Origin: Chytridium lagenaria
Taxonomy: Eukaryota > Chytridiomycota > Chytridiomycetes > Chytridiales > Chytridiaceae
NCBI GenBank assembly: GCA_025449115.1
Contig: JAHLKC010000064.1
Span: 1-64,000 of the forward strand
Reading direction: 5' to 3'
Length of the DNA stretch: 64,000 nucleotides
In this document: positions 47,959 through 59,982 of the stretch, in pieces
Numbering within the stretch: position 1 is the first letter of the stretch
How the letters are laid out: each line of letters starts with the position of its first letter
Made by a program: the position numbers and the translations under genes
The notes under the pieces: generated by a model
What the model was told of the DNA's origin: nothing
The model's database searches: none
Seen by the model: only the letters and a program-made list of their open reading frames with translations

Positions 47959-50911
47959 TTAGGACCCTAAAGCCTCTCTTAAAGCGAATAACCTTTGCCT
48001 TCCGAGCTCTCGAAGTCGGTTTAAGGTAATCAATGTAAGAACTGCTGCAAAGTACAACGCAACAATGTTTGATAAGACCGATTTCCCGTACAATAGCATT
48101 CCTAAAACCATTCCAGTAGTGGTGAACGAAATGAGGATGTAAAGCATCCCCATTGTCAGATTAGCATTACCACAAACAATTAGGAACGTGCCGACGATAG
48201 ATCTGTAATTTTGTTTGTTTGTTTGAAAGAGAAAATAACAAGCTTCAGAACTGAATTAGCGTTTGTGAGATACTCACGATATAGATATCATATTGCGCGT
48301 GTCATCTTCTGGGTTTGCTTTGTAAATAATGATTGCGAGCGCTCTAAAGATTAAGAAAGTCAGTAAAAAAAGGGGCTTATAGACTCTTCAATATTGCCTA
48401 CATGTGAAGCTGCGATGACCATAAAAGCAATCAAGGACGTTAAATCAATGAGAACGAGCAAAAGTGATCATCATGTTTCCAACTTACTACAGCTCTAAAG
48501 GTCCCAGCCGTAATAAGAACGACCTGCATGGCAATGTGTCCTTTTATCAGAGATGGAAGCCACGTGATAAAGTAAATTAGGGCGACAAATAATGCACAGC
48601 CAAATCGAATCCACTTGATGGGATCTTGAAGGTGCCCACAAAGAGAAGGTGAGGCAATAATTAAGATTTCGCTTTTTTGGCAATAACTAAAGGAAATGTT
48701 TACTTCAGTCGGTCATAACATGTCCCACCTTACAGGATCTATAAACGCTCCCAGAAGGTCGTTGATTGCCAAAATAAGCAAATTACTCTTTATCGAGTCC
48801 TTCACTTGTTCATGTCTCCAGGCGTAGTAGGTGTGTACGTTGTCGGGATTTGGCCAAGGTACCAACAATGGCTCTCCAATTCTCAACCAGAGCTGATGAC
48901 CCAGTTTTTTAAAAGTTGAAGAAAAATTGTAAACGTCGTCGTCTTTGTCCTGTAATCTTGTTTGCTCTTTTTCGCTGGCAACTTGTTGTGTTTTCTGGAT
49001 TTCATTCCCTTGCTGCATATCTTCAACCTTTTTGGTAACATGCGGAAGAAAGAATCCGGTCAAAATGAGCGTTTGCCGTCGACCTGATATCCTATGTATG
49101 ACTTGTTCATGTGACGTCTTACTCGTTTCATGCCATATTAGCGAGGTGATCGCCTTGGTAGAGAGTGCTTCGATTGCAGATAAATCCTTGTTTGCAACTT
49201 TTGATAGAGCCAGCTCCATCAAAAAGCCAATGCGGTGAGACATCTCACGCTCATGTACGACTAATAGCGCAGATATCCCACTACGTTAAAAATCAGTAGA
49301 GAACGTAAGAGAAGAGAGCATACATCGTGAGATAGTTTATAATAACTGGTGACATCGCGAATGGATTGGCTAGTCTCAATGTAATTGTGACAGTTAACCT
49401 TTAAGTATTGCTTAGCCGTCCTCAAAACGAAAAAAAAACAAATTAAAGTTAAATTTAAGCCTACCATGCCGACATAACCCCAACAAAGACGAGAAAGCAA
49501 GAGCTTGGAAAACTGAATGAAGTAGATAGGTGATTGAAAAGGAAGAAGAAGAAACCGCGAAAATGAGATTTTTGTCCAAGCTTAAATAAGAGAATGAGAT
49601 AAATATAATTACTTGAGATGAGTTACAGCAGTTGTTGCGAACAAAATAAACATATTACCGCCAGAGTGAAAGAAGTTGAACTTTCCGAGTTCCCTCATTT
49701 CCTCTACTTTCTATTCAACCAATCAAAAAATATGCATGATAAAGATAGCCATACCTCAAGCGTATATATGTGATTAAGCCATACAAAAAATGCTGAATAA
49801 GTAAAGAGAATGAGGAAAAACATGATTTTATGATTGAAATGTTCGCAGAATGGCCTAGGTCCAAATTTGAGAACGGAGAAAAATAGGAAAGTAGAAATAG
49901 AGGCCCCCCCTTGAAAGTAGACCTCTTATTTGGGTAAAACGATGTGAGTTATAAAAGAAGAACAAATGACTCTAAAGAAATAATGTAAACCTTGAGCCAT
50001 CCCAAACGCAACTGCTTCGAGAGCCGCCATTAATGAGAACCCGATGCAAGCCACTACCAAGCTAGCTTGGTGTGGTATTAGCGTAAGCCGTCGATAACTT
50101 TCCTACAAAGTTTAAAAGGACGTTTAGAAACTTACACGAAGGATGCCTATCATTGGGTCCAAGAAATGTGAACCCACTTACCAGAAACCTTTGCTCCATG
50201 TCTTTGTCAGACAGGAACGCATAATAGTTATTAAAACCGTATTCTTGAAGCCACTTTCGTTGATCTTCCATTATCAGACTAATTTGATAGTTGCCTGTGC
50301 CAGCCGCGACCAGAAGTTTTTTAACGGTCGTCTGGATAACGCGGGTTCCCCGAAATAAGGCATGGCGAATTACGCTCTAGCAATGATGTAAGAATCGGGT
50401 AAACCGTGATGAGGCAAGAGAAAGAACGCAATTAAATAATTACTTTCTGTTTTGCGGTATTTCCACTTATTACATCCAAATTTTCGGATACTATCGACAT
50501 TCTCTCTACTGTAGAACTTCTAATACTTTTTGACTTAAACTGGCATATGACCTCGCTATTTGATTTCTTAACGTCTGCCGCTACTTCTCGATCACCACTA
50601 TCACACCGCTCGAAGGTTGGTAGTTCGGTTAAAGACCTCGAGCTCCTAATATGTACTTCCTCTCCAGGTTCTGCAAGAGCTTCGTTTGAGCCATTGTTGA
50701 TAAGGTATGGGAGACGCGGAGGATTTCTAGCCCAAGTGGCGGAGCACTTTAAAATAGGTTGAATAGGTAAAGGTTGAGTTTTGGGTGTCGCCTCCAGCGG
50801 ATTAGCGATTTGGCAAGGCGCAGACTGAAGGACCGACTTGTTTTTATCCCCGAAATTCGGATCTCGTGAATTTTCTGGCAATGGTTTTGAGGAGACGAAA
50901 GGTATTGACAT
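47959..50911 (-). CDS. Polytopic membrane protein, tandem family member 1 (function unknown)
   Basis: First of three paralogues in one orientation. ATG at 50911 (MSIPFVSSKPLPENSRD). About 170 residues of disordered Ser/Pro-rich sequence (RSSRSLTELPTFERC) precede a conserved helix (EDQRKWLQEYGFNNYYAFL, DKDMEQRFLVS) and about ten or more membrane helices in small exons, among them VVGYLRYLALLVV-like segments near 49262 and MLYILISFTTTGMVLGMLL near the end. A cytoplasmic loop of about 120 residues (ISGRRQTLILTG..., many Lys/Glu/Gln) leads into the family signature GEPLLVPWP, YYAWRHEQVKDSIKSNLLIL, DLLGAFIDP. The C-terminus is LITLNRLRELGRQRLFALRE followed by ALGS. At least 14 exons. I recognise no known transporter, receptor or enzyme family. 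Membrane location is firm, function unknown. Confidence 0.7.
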
Positions 50912-51387
50912 TTGCGGTCAGTGTCCTGCAGTATAAAAAGGTATGCAACTATTAGAATCTGACCATATACAAGCTATCGCAACAATTGATCTAATACCTG
51001 ACTCCAAAATAGGTTAAGAGTTTTAACAAAACCGTAGCATACCCGTTCACAGATGCCTCTATTGTTGGGACGCCAAGATGGGATTACATTCACCAAGCAC
51101 TTCACAGAAACATCGCTCAGTTAAAGTGGTAAAAGAGGGCATGATGATAACTGAAAATCCCGGTCGTCTTTAGTCTGCGAAGATCACCAGGATTATTTTT
51201 TGTTGTTTTTCTGGACCCGTGCTTGTTTGCGAATTATTAGGATTTCCGTTATAGTACATCGGTAGTTTTGAAAATCGGTGTCTTAAAAAGTTGATTGGAA
51301 ATGACGAAACGTGGAATGCCGCACGATTCTGAAAGTAACTCTTCCGTAGTCAGCATTCTCTATTACAAAATAGAACATGATATATTT
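50912..51387. other. Spacer between family members 1 and 2
   Basis: Promoter region of member 1. It contains TGAAAATCCC followed by CTGCGAAGATCACCAGGATT at about 51149-51196; a related TGAAAATCCC...CTGCAGATCGGGATCATCAGGATT lies upstream of member 2 at 54691-54744, so promoter sequence was duplicated along with the genes. Confidence 0.55.
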
Positions 51388-54300
51388 CTAATACCCTAAC
51401 GCCTTTCTCAACGCAAAAATTCTCTGTCGCCCTAGTTCTCTCTGTCGATTCAATGTAATTAGCGCCAAAACCGAGACGATAAGCATCGAAAGAACTTCGG
51501 ACAAGGAGCCCATTCCAAAAAGTAACATCCCCAAAAGAACGGCAGCAAGGTTAAGGAAGGCGAGAATGTAAACCATCCCCATGGTTAAGTTGGCGTTTCC
51601 GCATACAAGGAGAAACGTACCAATAATAGTTCTGCAATTGAAATGTTAAAAGTTGAAGCACATCTAAAAGGACAAACACATACGAAACTGATAGCATGTT
51701 TCGAGTTTCATCGTCGGGGTGGACTTTGTAGATGACAAGGGCGAGGCTTCTATTGGAGCATACAAAAAGTAAGATAAGGGATTCTCAAGGTGCTGTTATG
51801 AAACACTTACACGTGAAGCTTACATATAAATGAAAAAGCGACAAAAAAAAAGTGAGTAAAAACGCGAGGCAATATTATATCAAAAAATGAAAAATAACTA
51901 CCAAGCCTCTAACGAAGCCTGCCATCACTAAAGCAGTCTGCATTATGAGAGGTCCTTTCGACATGGCTGGAAGCCACGTGAGAATATGCATAATAATAGC
52001 GAATAGTGCACTGCTTAGGCGTAGCGCTCTAATGGTAGGCCCAAGACCTCCGCAAAGAGACGTAGAAGCAACTATCAGTCCTTCACTTAGCCGGCAATAA
52101 CTGGAATTTAAATCATTATTAAAAGCAGAGGAGGAAAATCAATAAACCTGAGGGGATCTAAAAACGTGCCAAGAAAATCGGTGATTCCCAAGATCAATAA
52201 GTTCCCTCGAATAGAGTCTCTCACGTGATCATGCCTCCATGCGAAGTACGCTGGAGCTGTGGCAAGATCAGGCCAAGGTACTAGGAGCGGCTCTCCGACT
52301 TTTTTCCATGCCTTCAACTTTGCTATTTTGAGCATGGAGGGAACCTCGGGTGGCCCCTCATGTGTCCCCTCATGTGTAGGAGGTTGATCCGTGAGCAGAC
52401 TTTTAGATGTCTCAAATCCTTCATCTTCCTTTTCCGTATCCGCTTCCCCGCAAACGTCCCGAACCTTTCGACTGTCGGCGTAAGTAAAATGAAATCCTAT
52501 AGAAAGGAGCGTTTGGCAATAGGGCGGCATTCTTAGAACATCGGCAGATAGATGAATGTTTGCTGTGTGTTTCCATTTAGTTACAATCTCCTGAATCGAA
52601 AGATTCTGAATTGTAGATATATCTTCCTTTGTATTCCTCGATAGAGCTAGTTCCATCAAAAATGCGAGACGGTATGCAAATTCACGCTCACGAATAGTAA
52701 TGATAGCGGAGATACCGCTGCAAGTTAAGCGAGAAGGGATATTAGCACCTGAATATGGTATTAGAAATAAGCTTACACCATTAGGTGGTTCAAAATGATA
52801 GCGGACATAGCAAATGGATTAGACAACCCCAGTGTGCCTGTGACCATTAACCTTGAAATGATTTTAACTTTTAGTCAAATTATTGTAAAAAAGAAGTAGG
52901 AAGAACAAGAAGCCTCACCATGTTGATAAAATTGCGTAAAACATTGAGAAATAATGAACTCGAAAAGCTATTTAAAAAGAGAGAAAAAGAATAAATTTAT
53001 CATTGAGAGTAATTCCTTACTTCATATGTGGAACCACAGTTGAAGCGAATGAAAGGAATACTAGATATTGCGTTAGATTTTGTCAGTAGAATAGATCACT
53101 CACGATTCCCGGCAGAATGGAAATAATTGAATTTTCCCAACTCTTTCATCTCTCGGAGTTTCTGTGCAGAACGTAATGACTATCAATAAAAATAACGAAA
53201 ATGCATTACTCACTATCAAAGTATAAATCTGATGCAGCCACACGAAAAAACCTGTAAATATTATAAAAATAACAAAGAACATCATCTTTTGATGATATCG
53301 CTCTATAGTAAGTTTGGGTCCAAACTTAAAAATAACGTATACAGTCGCTGCGATGGCAGATGATGCTCCTTGAAAAACTACCTCTTGAAAAATTAAGTTA
53401 GCCTGTATTTGAAGGTGTTTCTGTTATAGAGATATACCGTATGCAAGCCCGTACGAGAGAATCTTAAATGAGGCCATAAGAATGAAACCAATGGCGGCGA
53501 TAATCGATATAAGGCGGTTTGCGGGTATCGTGAGTTTCCTGTAGCTTTCCTAAAGGTTTGATCATTAATATTGTTGAAGCAATCGACTAATAAGTCTAGA
53601 TGATACATTGGTCGAAAACTCGTTCGTTGAAGTGATTAAACTCACCAAAAAACTTTTCTCCATTTCTTTATCTTTAAATAAAATCAAAACGGGATTAATT
53701 TCGTATCCTTGCAGCCATAGCCGTTGTTCTTCCATGACTTGGGTAATTTGGGAATTGCCCGTTACAGCAAGAATCTTTTGGACGGTCGTCCCAATAGCTT
53801 GAGTTCCACGACGAACGGCATTCTGAAGTTTGCTTTGCTATCATAGAGAATGGGCAAGTTAGCGAAGAGGCCGACTCCAGAGATGAAACTAAGAACGAGA
53901 TTAAATCCCAAATTACTTTGTAAAGGCTGCCCTCTTTTTCTGCAACATCCTCTAAGACGTCTGATGACATGTTGTTTAAAACACTTCCTCTTGATTTTCT
54001 CCCACGGGTTGTCACTGCCTCCACCGTTTGAAACCTCATCGCGAGCGGCGCGACTAGATCCAAATCCTTTTCGCACTCTTCCACATCGTACGCTTTCATT
54101 GCATCGAAGGTAGATAAATCTGATAAAGATTTGGATGACTTCCGAAAGTCTGCCCTCAATGTTGGTGTCAGCGAAATCTTGCAGTCAATCTTCTCAGAGT
54201 CAATGAAGCTTGCCGAAGATGGCTTCGAACGGTGAGGAATGTCATGCTTTTTGATAGGAGGAAGCCGTGGTGCAGGTCCCGATATTGTATTGGATCGACC

Positions 54301-54528
54301 GAGAATGGGCTTAAATGAACCTGAAAACCTCTTGGGACTTGCTTGTGACGCTACGAGCTCCACGTCATCCGATAGTACACTTTGTCGGGTTGTGAATTCA
54401 AGTGCTGGATGCCTCCGGACGCTAGAGAATTTCACTTCCTCAATTAGACTGTCCCTTGAAGTTTTCGCAGGCAGGTCCGACACGTCTTCAGAGTCGATCT
54501 CAGGGCTGGGCAGTCTTGATGTTGACAT
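51388..54528 (-). CDS. Polytopic membrane protein, tandem family member 2 (function unknown)
   Basis: ATG at 54528 gives MSTSRLPSPEIDSEDVSDL, in line with the short M-S- starts of members 1 and 3; an ATG at 54612 would add 28 residues. The disordered N-terminus (KSSKSLSDLSTFDA) is followed, after an intron near 53835-53912, by QNAVRRGTQAIGTTVQKILAV and MEEQRLWLQGYEINP, DKEMEKSFLV. Membrane helices include ISIIAAIGFILMASFKILSYGL, MFFVIFIIFTGFFVWLHQIY and FAIIMHILTWLPAM. The loop after REREFAYRLAFLMELALSR is acidic with two THEGTHEG-type repeats. The signature is GEPLLVPWPD, APAYFAWRHDHVRDSIRGN, LLILGITDFLGTFLDPLR. The end is LITLNRQRELGRQRIFALRK and ALGY. Exon layout parallels members 1 and 3. 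Best-preserved member and suitable as family reference. Confidence 0.72.
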
Positions 54529-55122
54529 GGCCACTGATAATATCGTATGAATATAATATCTAAACAGTTCTTTACAATAAAAGTATCGGCCCGCTGATGC
54601 GGCCAGCACCAAGTTTCGGAAAAGGCAGATGGAGCCTAGCGATTATTCCGATGCATGGTCTTCTCAAAAAAATAAGGTAGTCGCAGGATATCTGTGAAAA
54701 TCCCTTGGTTTTTCAAGTGCTGCAGATCGGGATCATCAGGATTCTCACATGTCTTTGAGAAGAGCAGCTAAGTTTTGGACAAACCTGCCGTGCGTCGACA
54801 CGTCTCAACTGTGTTCATTTTGTATCATAAAAGCCAAAGGATCGATTATCATGGCCTAATAGTAAATCACAGAACAACAGGAGCGTTGACCTTCTTGCAA
54901 ATTGGGGACTTAATACAAGTATAAAGCGAACTATGTACCGCTCGTCGTAAATTACCACACATAAAATCTAGTGACACGATTTTACGGAGCTTGAATCCCG
55001 TTCTCTATGGTCCACTTCAAAAGCACCGATACATTCTAATCACTGCATGTAGTTTCCATTCACTGCATATGTAACAACTTTATTTACATATTGAATGCAG
55101 AAGAAAGAAAGATCCTACACTT
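54529..55122. other. Spacer between family members 2 and 3
   Basis: No gene. Contains the TGAAAATCCC/ATCAGGATT block shared with the spacer of member 1 (54691-54744). Confidence 0.55.
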
Positions 55123-58100
55123 TCAATACCCCAACGCCTCTCGTAATGCAAAAACTCTCTGCCGCCCCGTCTCCCTCAACCGGTTCAACGTGATCAACAC
55201 CAGTACTGTGGCAAGCAGCATCGACGAGACCTCAGAGAGCGCAGCTTTGCCGTAGAGAATCTGGCCCAGAACCACTCCCCCCACATTAAAAAGGTAAGGA
55301 TGTAGAGCATACCCATAGTAAGGCTGGCATTACTGCAGACCAGCAAAAAGGTCCCTACAACGGATCTATGTAGTGTTAAGGTCTAACGCTTACAGTATGA
55401 CTTACGAAACTGAAAGCATGTCGCGAGTTCTATCTTCAGGGTTGACTCGAAAGACTACAATCGCGAGAGCACTGTAAAAGTGGTAGATTTTAGTTCGAAC
55501 ATATCCACCTTTTTCTGACTAAAGCAACAACAGCAGCATAGGTTACTTACATGTGAATCTGATGATCACGATCACGTTCAGAAAACAAATCAACATTTAG
55601 AGCTATCTAAATAGAAAGGCATCAAAACAAAGGGGCCAAGATGGCCCCGTCTTACCAGGCCTCTAACGGATCCAGCCGCAACAAGCGTAATTTGCATCGC
55701 CAAGCTTCTTCTCGCGATTATCGGCAACCATGTAGAAATATAAAGAAACATGATAAACGAGGCGCTGCCTAATCTAATATTCCTAATCGGACGGCCCAAA
55801 TCCCCACAAAGAGATGGCGAAGAGACAATCAGTGCCTCGCTTATATGACAATAACTAAAGGCCTCTTTAGTGAAGACACAAGAGGTAGACCATACTTCAA
55901 TGGATCTATAAAGGTTCCTAGAATGTCCGTAATGCCTAGAAACAATAGGTTGGCTCTGATGCAATCCCTCACTTGCTCATGCCGCCATGTAAAGTAGGCA
56001 GGTGCGGTAGGTAGATCAGGCCAAGGTGCGAGCAGAATGTCCCATATAATTACTGAAGCGTTGCTCAAGTAATTACAAACGAGAAATCGACAGTCTGAGC
56101 GCTTCGCGCTGGTGGCAGGTATAATCTTTACACTACCATAATTACTCTCAACCCCCTCCTTCTCGACCGACCCACTCGTTAATCCATCATTGATCTTCCG
56201 ACACTCCATATCCATGCAATCACTCGTTTCTTGTCCCTCCCCAACCTCTACTGGTTGAATCTTTCCCGTCTCAACAGCAGAAGCCCCGAAAAATCCTGTT
56301 GCAATCACAACCTTTCCAACAGTCGTCGATTTTCGTATCCATTTTTGGCTTCTTCTATGATTTCGATTCCTCCATTTCGTCGTGATGTCTTTGATCCCAA
56401 GTTTCTGAATTTCACATGTATCTTGACCGGCAGTTTTCGATAGGGCCAGCTCCATCAAAAAGGATAGACGACAAGCTACTTCTCGATCATGAACAATCAT
56501 CAGTGCAGAGGCGCCGCTGGACAATACATAAGAGAGCGAAATGACATTGGACTTACATCATAAAATAATTCATGAGAGTAGCGGAGAGAGCAAAAGGGTC
56601 AGAGAGTCCCAATGTATACGTGGGAGTTAACCTGTAAAGAAAAAGTAATACATTCCGTTAACAGAAAATTGGGCAGAAAAGTCATTTTCAAGTGAAAAGA
56701 AGGGGTTTGAATTTACCAAATTGATAAAACCGCAAAGACTGCTAGCAAAACCGAACTCAAAAAACTAGTCGCATGAACATACATTTCATTAGTTATTCTC
56801 AAAAAAAAAAAAAAAAAAAAGGAGGAAGAAAGGAAAAAGGAACGAAGAAAAGAGGCGGTGGCGATATTAAAATGAAAAAAAGAAGGTAGCGATACCGACG
56901 TTGTGTGTGGTACTGCTAGTGCACCGTACATTAGGAACATAAATCCACTTGCATGGAAGAAATTAAATTTCTTCATCTCTGTCATCTCCTTTAATTTCTG
57001 CAACCTTTTACCAAACAGTCGAATCGAATAATCTTACCACCAGCGTGAAAAGTCGATTCAACCAGACGAAAAATACGCCAAACACGACAAGTATAATGAA
57101 AAACAATATCTTTTGATGAATGCTTTCCATAAGAGATCGAGGACCGAATTTGAGAAGGCAGCACATGCAGATGCCCATAACAGACGATATACCTTCGGCA
57201 TAAACCTCTTTCACGATGTTAGAAACAAAGGCATAGATAAGAGGTAAAGGAGTGTACCTTCCCAAAGACTGAGATCTAACCAGTCTAAAATCGCCAAGAT
57301 TGCTAACCCAGCACTGGCGACGACGAGACTAATACAATTTGCGGATAAAGTGTTTCTTCTGTAACTTTCCTGACATAATGATCAAAACGATAATGCCCGC
57401 ACCAACTTACCAAAAAAGTCTTTTCCATATCCTTATCCTTGATACAAGCAAAAAAGGGGTTGATATCGTATCCTTTCAACCATAATCGCTGTTCCTCCAT
57501 GATTTGGGTATTCTGCGTATTTGCCGACAGAATCTTTTGAACGGTCGTTCCGATAGCTTGGGTACCCTTTAGCATAGCATTTTGAAAATTGGATTGCTGT
57601 CCGTAAAAAACCGTAAGAGAAACACTGCTTGTAGACAGTAAAATAAAATACCTTTGACATTATACTCGCTTTATCTCCAAAATCTTCGCGCAGATTATCT
57701 GAAGATGCAAGCTTAGCCATAGAGCTGCTCGAACTGTTTTTCCAGATAAATGAACCTGTTTTTGGAGACGTCAACGATAGCGGTGAGATCTGTTCATTCT
57801 CCGATTCATTTCTCATTTTCCTGGATTCAGATAAGTCGGTCAAAGATTTCGTTGTTCTTCTCACGCCCGTCTTTAATGTCACGAAGGCGACCTCAATAGA
57901 AGGTGTGACAATAAGAGGCGGCAGGCGCGGTGATGTCTCTGGAAATATTGAACAGCCCAAGCTTGGTACGGACTGTGACGAGTGGGTAGAATCGCATTGC
58001 ACGGTGGGTGTGGTAACGTCGGGCGAGTCGTGATCAGAAGAGGATAAAGTTGTATCGATTCGAATAATAGTGGCACCTTGCGACGCTTTCTTTTCAAGCG

Positions 58101-58149
58101 CGGTCTCGTATGTGTCTGCAGGGCCGCCGAGGGGCTTCAACGCCGACAT
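55123..58149 (-). CDS. Polytopic membrane protein, tandem family member 3 (function unknown)
   Basis: ATG at 58149 (MSALKPLGGPADTYETALEK). The N-terminal disordered part contains RRTTKSLTDLSESRK, the same K/R-S-L-(T/S)-(D/E)-L element as in members 1 and 2, which may be a shared phosphorylation or docking site. Then NAMLKGTQAIGTTVQKIL, MEEQRLWLKGYDINP and DKDMEKTFLV match member 2. Signature part: LLAPWPDLPTAPAYFTWRH, EQVRDCIRANLLFLGITD, ILGTFIDPLK. C-terminus: LITLNRLRETGRQRVFALRE and ALGY, with the stop at 55123. One frame shift at the A run 55288-55292; one more base restores FFNVGGVVLGQ. The G of the GEPLL motif is lost (WDILLAPWP). Exon-intron layout is shared with the other members, so these are duplicates of one intron-rich gene. 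Confidence 0.72.
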
Positions 58150-58865
58150 TAGTGATAATCTGCTGTAAGAGAAAAAAAATGGCCGCAATCTTAAAGCGTG
58201 TGTGAAGGGCACTCCTCTAATGTGCACCGATCAACGTGCTTAAAAGCCCTTGCGAAGGTTATCATTGAAAATCAGATACCACATGAGGAATCTGAGGAGA
58301 AGGCTTGAAATTTTCCAGCGAGTTGGTGATCTGTGACGAAGGGAAGCCAATTATTTAGTAGAAGTTCATGGTTTATTGGGTATTGGAGGTACATTGGGCT
58401 CCTTGAGAAAATCGGATCACTTAATATTCTTACATCGCAGAGATGTCGATGGTAACAGCCTTAGTACTCATAACTGCATTTCACCGGTTTGAGAATCAAT
58501 TCTAGACTACGCATCATTTTATAGTACTGCATCGCGGTATATTTGAGTCGACATCATCGATGCCTCTTCTTCTCTACATGCATACCTATATAGGCACCTA
58601 CCATGTTACCTCATTCCAACTTGTCAGTTTCCAACCATCAACAAGTTTACAAGTACATATCTAGTTATCTACGTATACGTTGATTTCTTACATTATTTTA
58701 TCTCGTCGCGTGCAGATCTTATAGCACTCTAGTTTATCCTATTAAGCTCCGTCGTCTGAACATAGCACTACTCACACAGAAACTGGCAGTCGCAAGTACA
58801 CCCTTTCCTTCTTTACTTTTTTAAAACGCCTAAACCAGAATACAATGTGACTAATGCATTATAAA
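58150..58865. other. Upstream region of family member 3, no gene
   Basis: AT-rich, no coding support. No clear counterpart of the TGAAAATCCC/ATCAGGATT block of the other spacers was found. Confidence 0.4.
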
Positions 58866-58950
58866 TTCTTCGAGGCCTTTTCAAACACAAAAACCGTCTG
58901 CCTCCCTGTCCTTTCCACCAATTCTCTCATTCTCATCGCCATCCACATTA
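58866..58950 (-). pseudogene. Decayed 3'-end fragment of the polytopic family
   Basis: On the plus strand GAGGCCTTTTCAAACACAAA, then CCGTCTGCCTCCC, mirrors the end of member 3 (CGCCTCTCGTAATGCAAAAA, CTCTGCCGCCCC), i.e. the region encoding the Arg-rich C-terminal tail. Only about 85 bases are recognisable and no frame is kept. Confidence 0.5.
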
Positions 58951-59105
58951 CCTTTTACCCCTGACATACTTAAAGCAGTCGAGCCATCAAATCCTACGAA
59001 TTCCATATTTCATCTCATGCCATCCTTATAGCAACCCGTCTCCAAGGCTACAACTTTTACGAGTTCTTAATTTAAACCAAACTCCAATGTGACTAACGCT
59101 CTCCA

Positions 59106-59700
59106 TCAAAGCCCCATCGCTTCTCTCAACACAGCCACCGTCTGCCTCCCCAACTCCCTCAGCCGACTCAACAGAGAAACCGTCGCAAGCAGCAACATGG
59201 AAAGTTCAGAAGCACAGCTCTCCCAAACAGATTTTCTCCCATCGCCAATGCCCCTACATTGAAAAACGTAAGGAGTAGAGCATCCCCATTTCAAGGCTGG
59301 CGTTTTTACAGACAAGTATAAAAAGTCTTAACCATGGATCTGTCATAGTTAGGGGGCAAAAGTGTGGGAGAGGAGCGGGCTTACGAGACTGATATCATGT
59401 CGCGGTTTTGTGATTAGGGTTGACGCGGAACAGAGTGAGTGCGGGGGCTGTAGAGAGTTGGGGTAAGGGGGGAAAGGGGAAAAGAACTCACATATAAAGC
59501 TATTGATAAGTAAAAAGTCATAGCCCCGAAATAGGTTTTGATTGAGTTTAAGAAGGGACTAGCGGGAAATGCCCCTCGTACGAAGGGCTCGAATGGAACT
59601 AGCCGCCTTGCATAGCAATACTCGATCTCGCCACCCCAGACATCCACGTCACCCCATAAGAAACACAGCAAACACCGTCTCAGATGAGACATCATAATCT
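59106..59700 (-). pseudogene. Truncated relic of a fourth member of the polytopic family
   Basis: The end SRLRELGRQTVAVLREAMGL with a stop at 59106 matches the family C-terminus, and the preceding exon reads in shifting frames as ASLEMGMLYSLRF, FNVGALAMG and SLSMLLLATVSLL, like the last membrane helix of members 1-3. Further upstream (59400-59700) remains of the exon before (FVRG, compare GFVRGLV) can be traced with stops. Everything 5' of this, about three quarters of the gene, is missing and unrelated sequence follows. Confidence 0.75.
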
Positions 59701-59982
59701 ATGCTAAATCAATTTCCCTTTCAGATGAGTATGGAAACCTAGTTTTTGAAAAAAAAACAAAAATTACAAAACAAACGATTTTTTTGGTTGAAAGAAAAAA
59801 ATAGAAGCTCGCAGATGGCATCTCCCGTAGGGAGGCACAGGACACATGAGAAAAATACATCACGACACCCTTATCTTTGCATTTTGGCCAACTGGCCCTG
59901 CTTTCCTTCCTCCAATTTCCTTGAAACTACTCCTTTGAGTTCTAAAAGTTACGGTACCTTTACAGCAACCCCTCCATTACCA

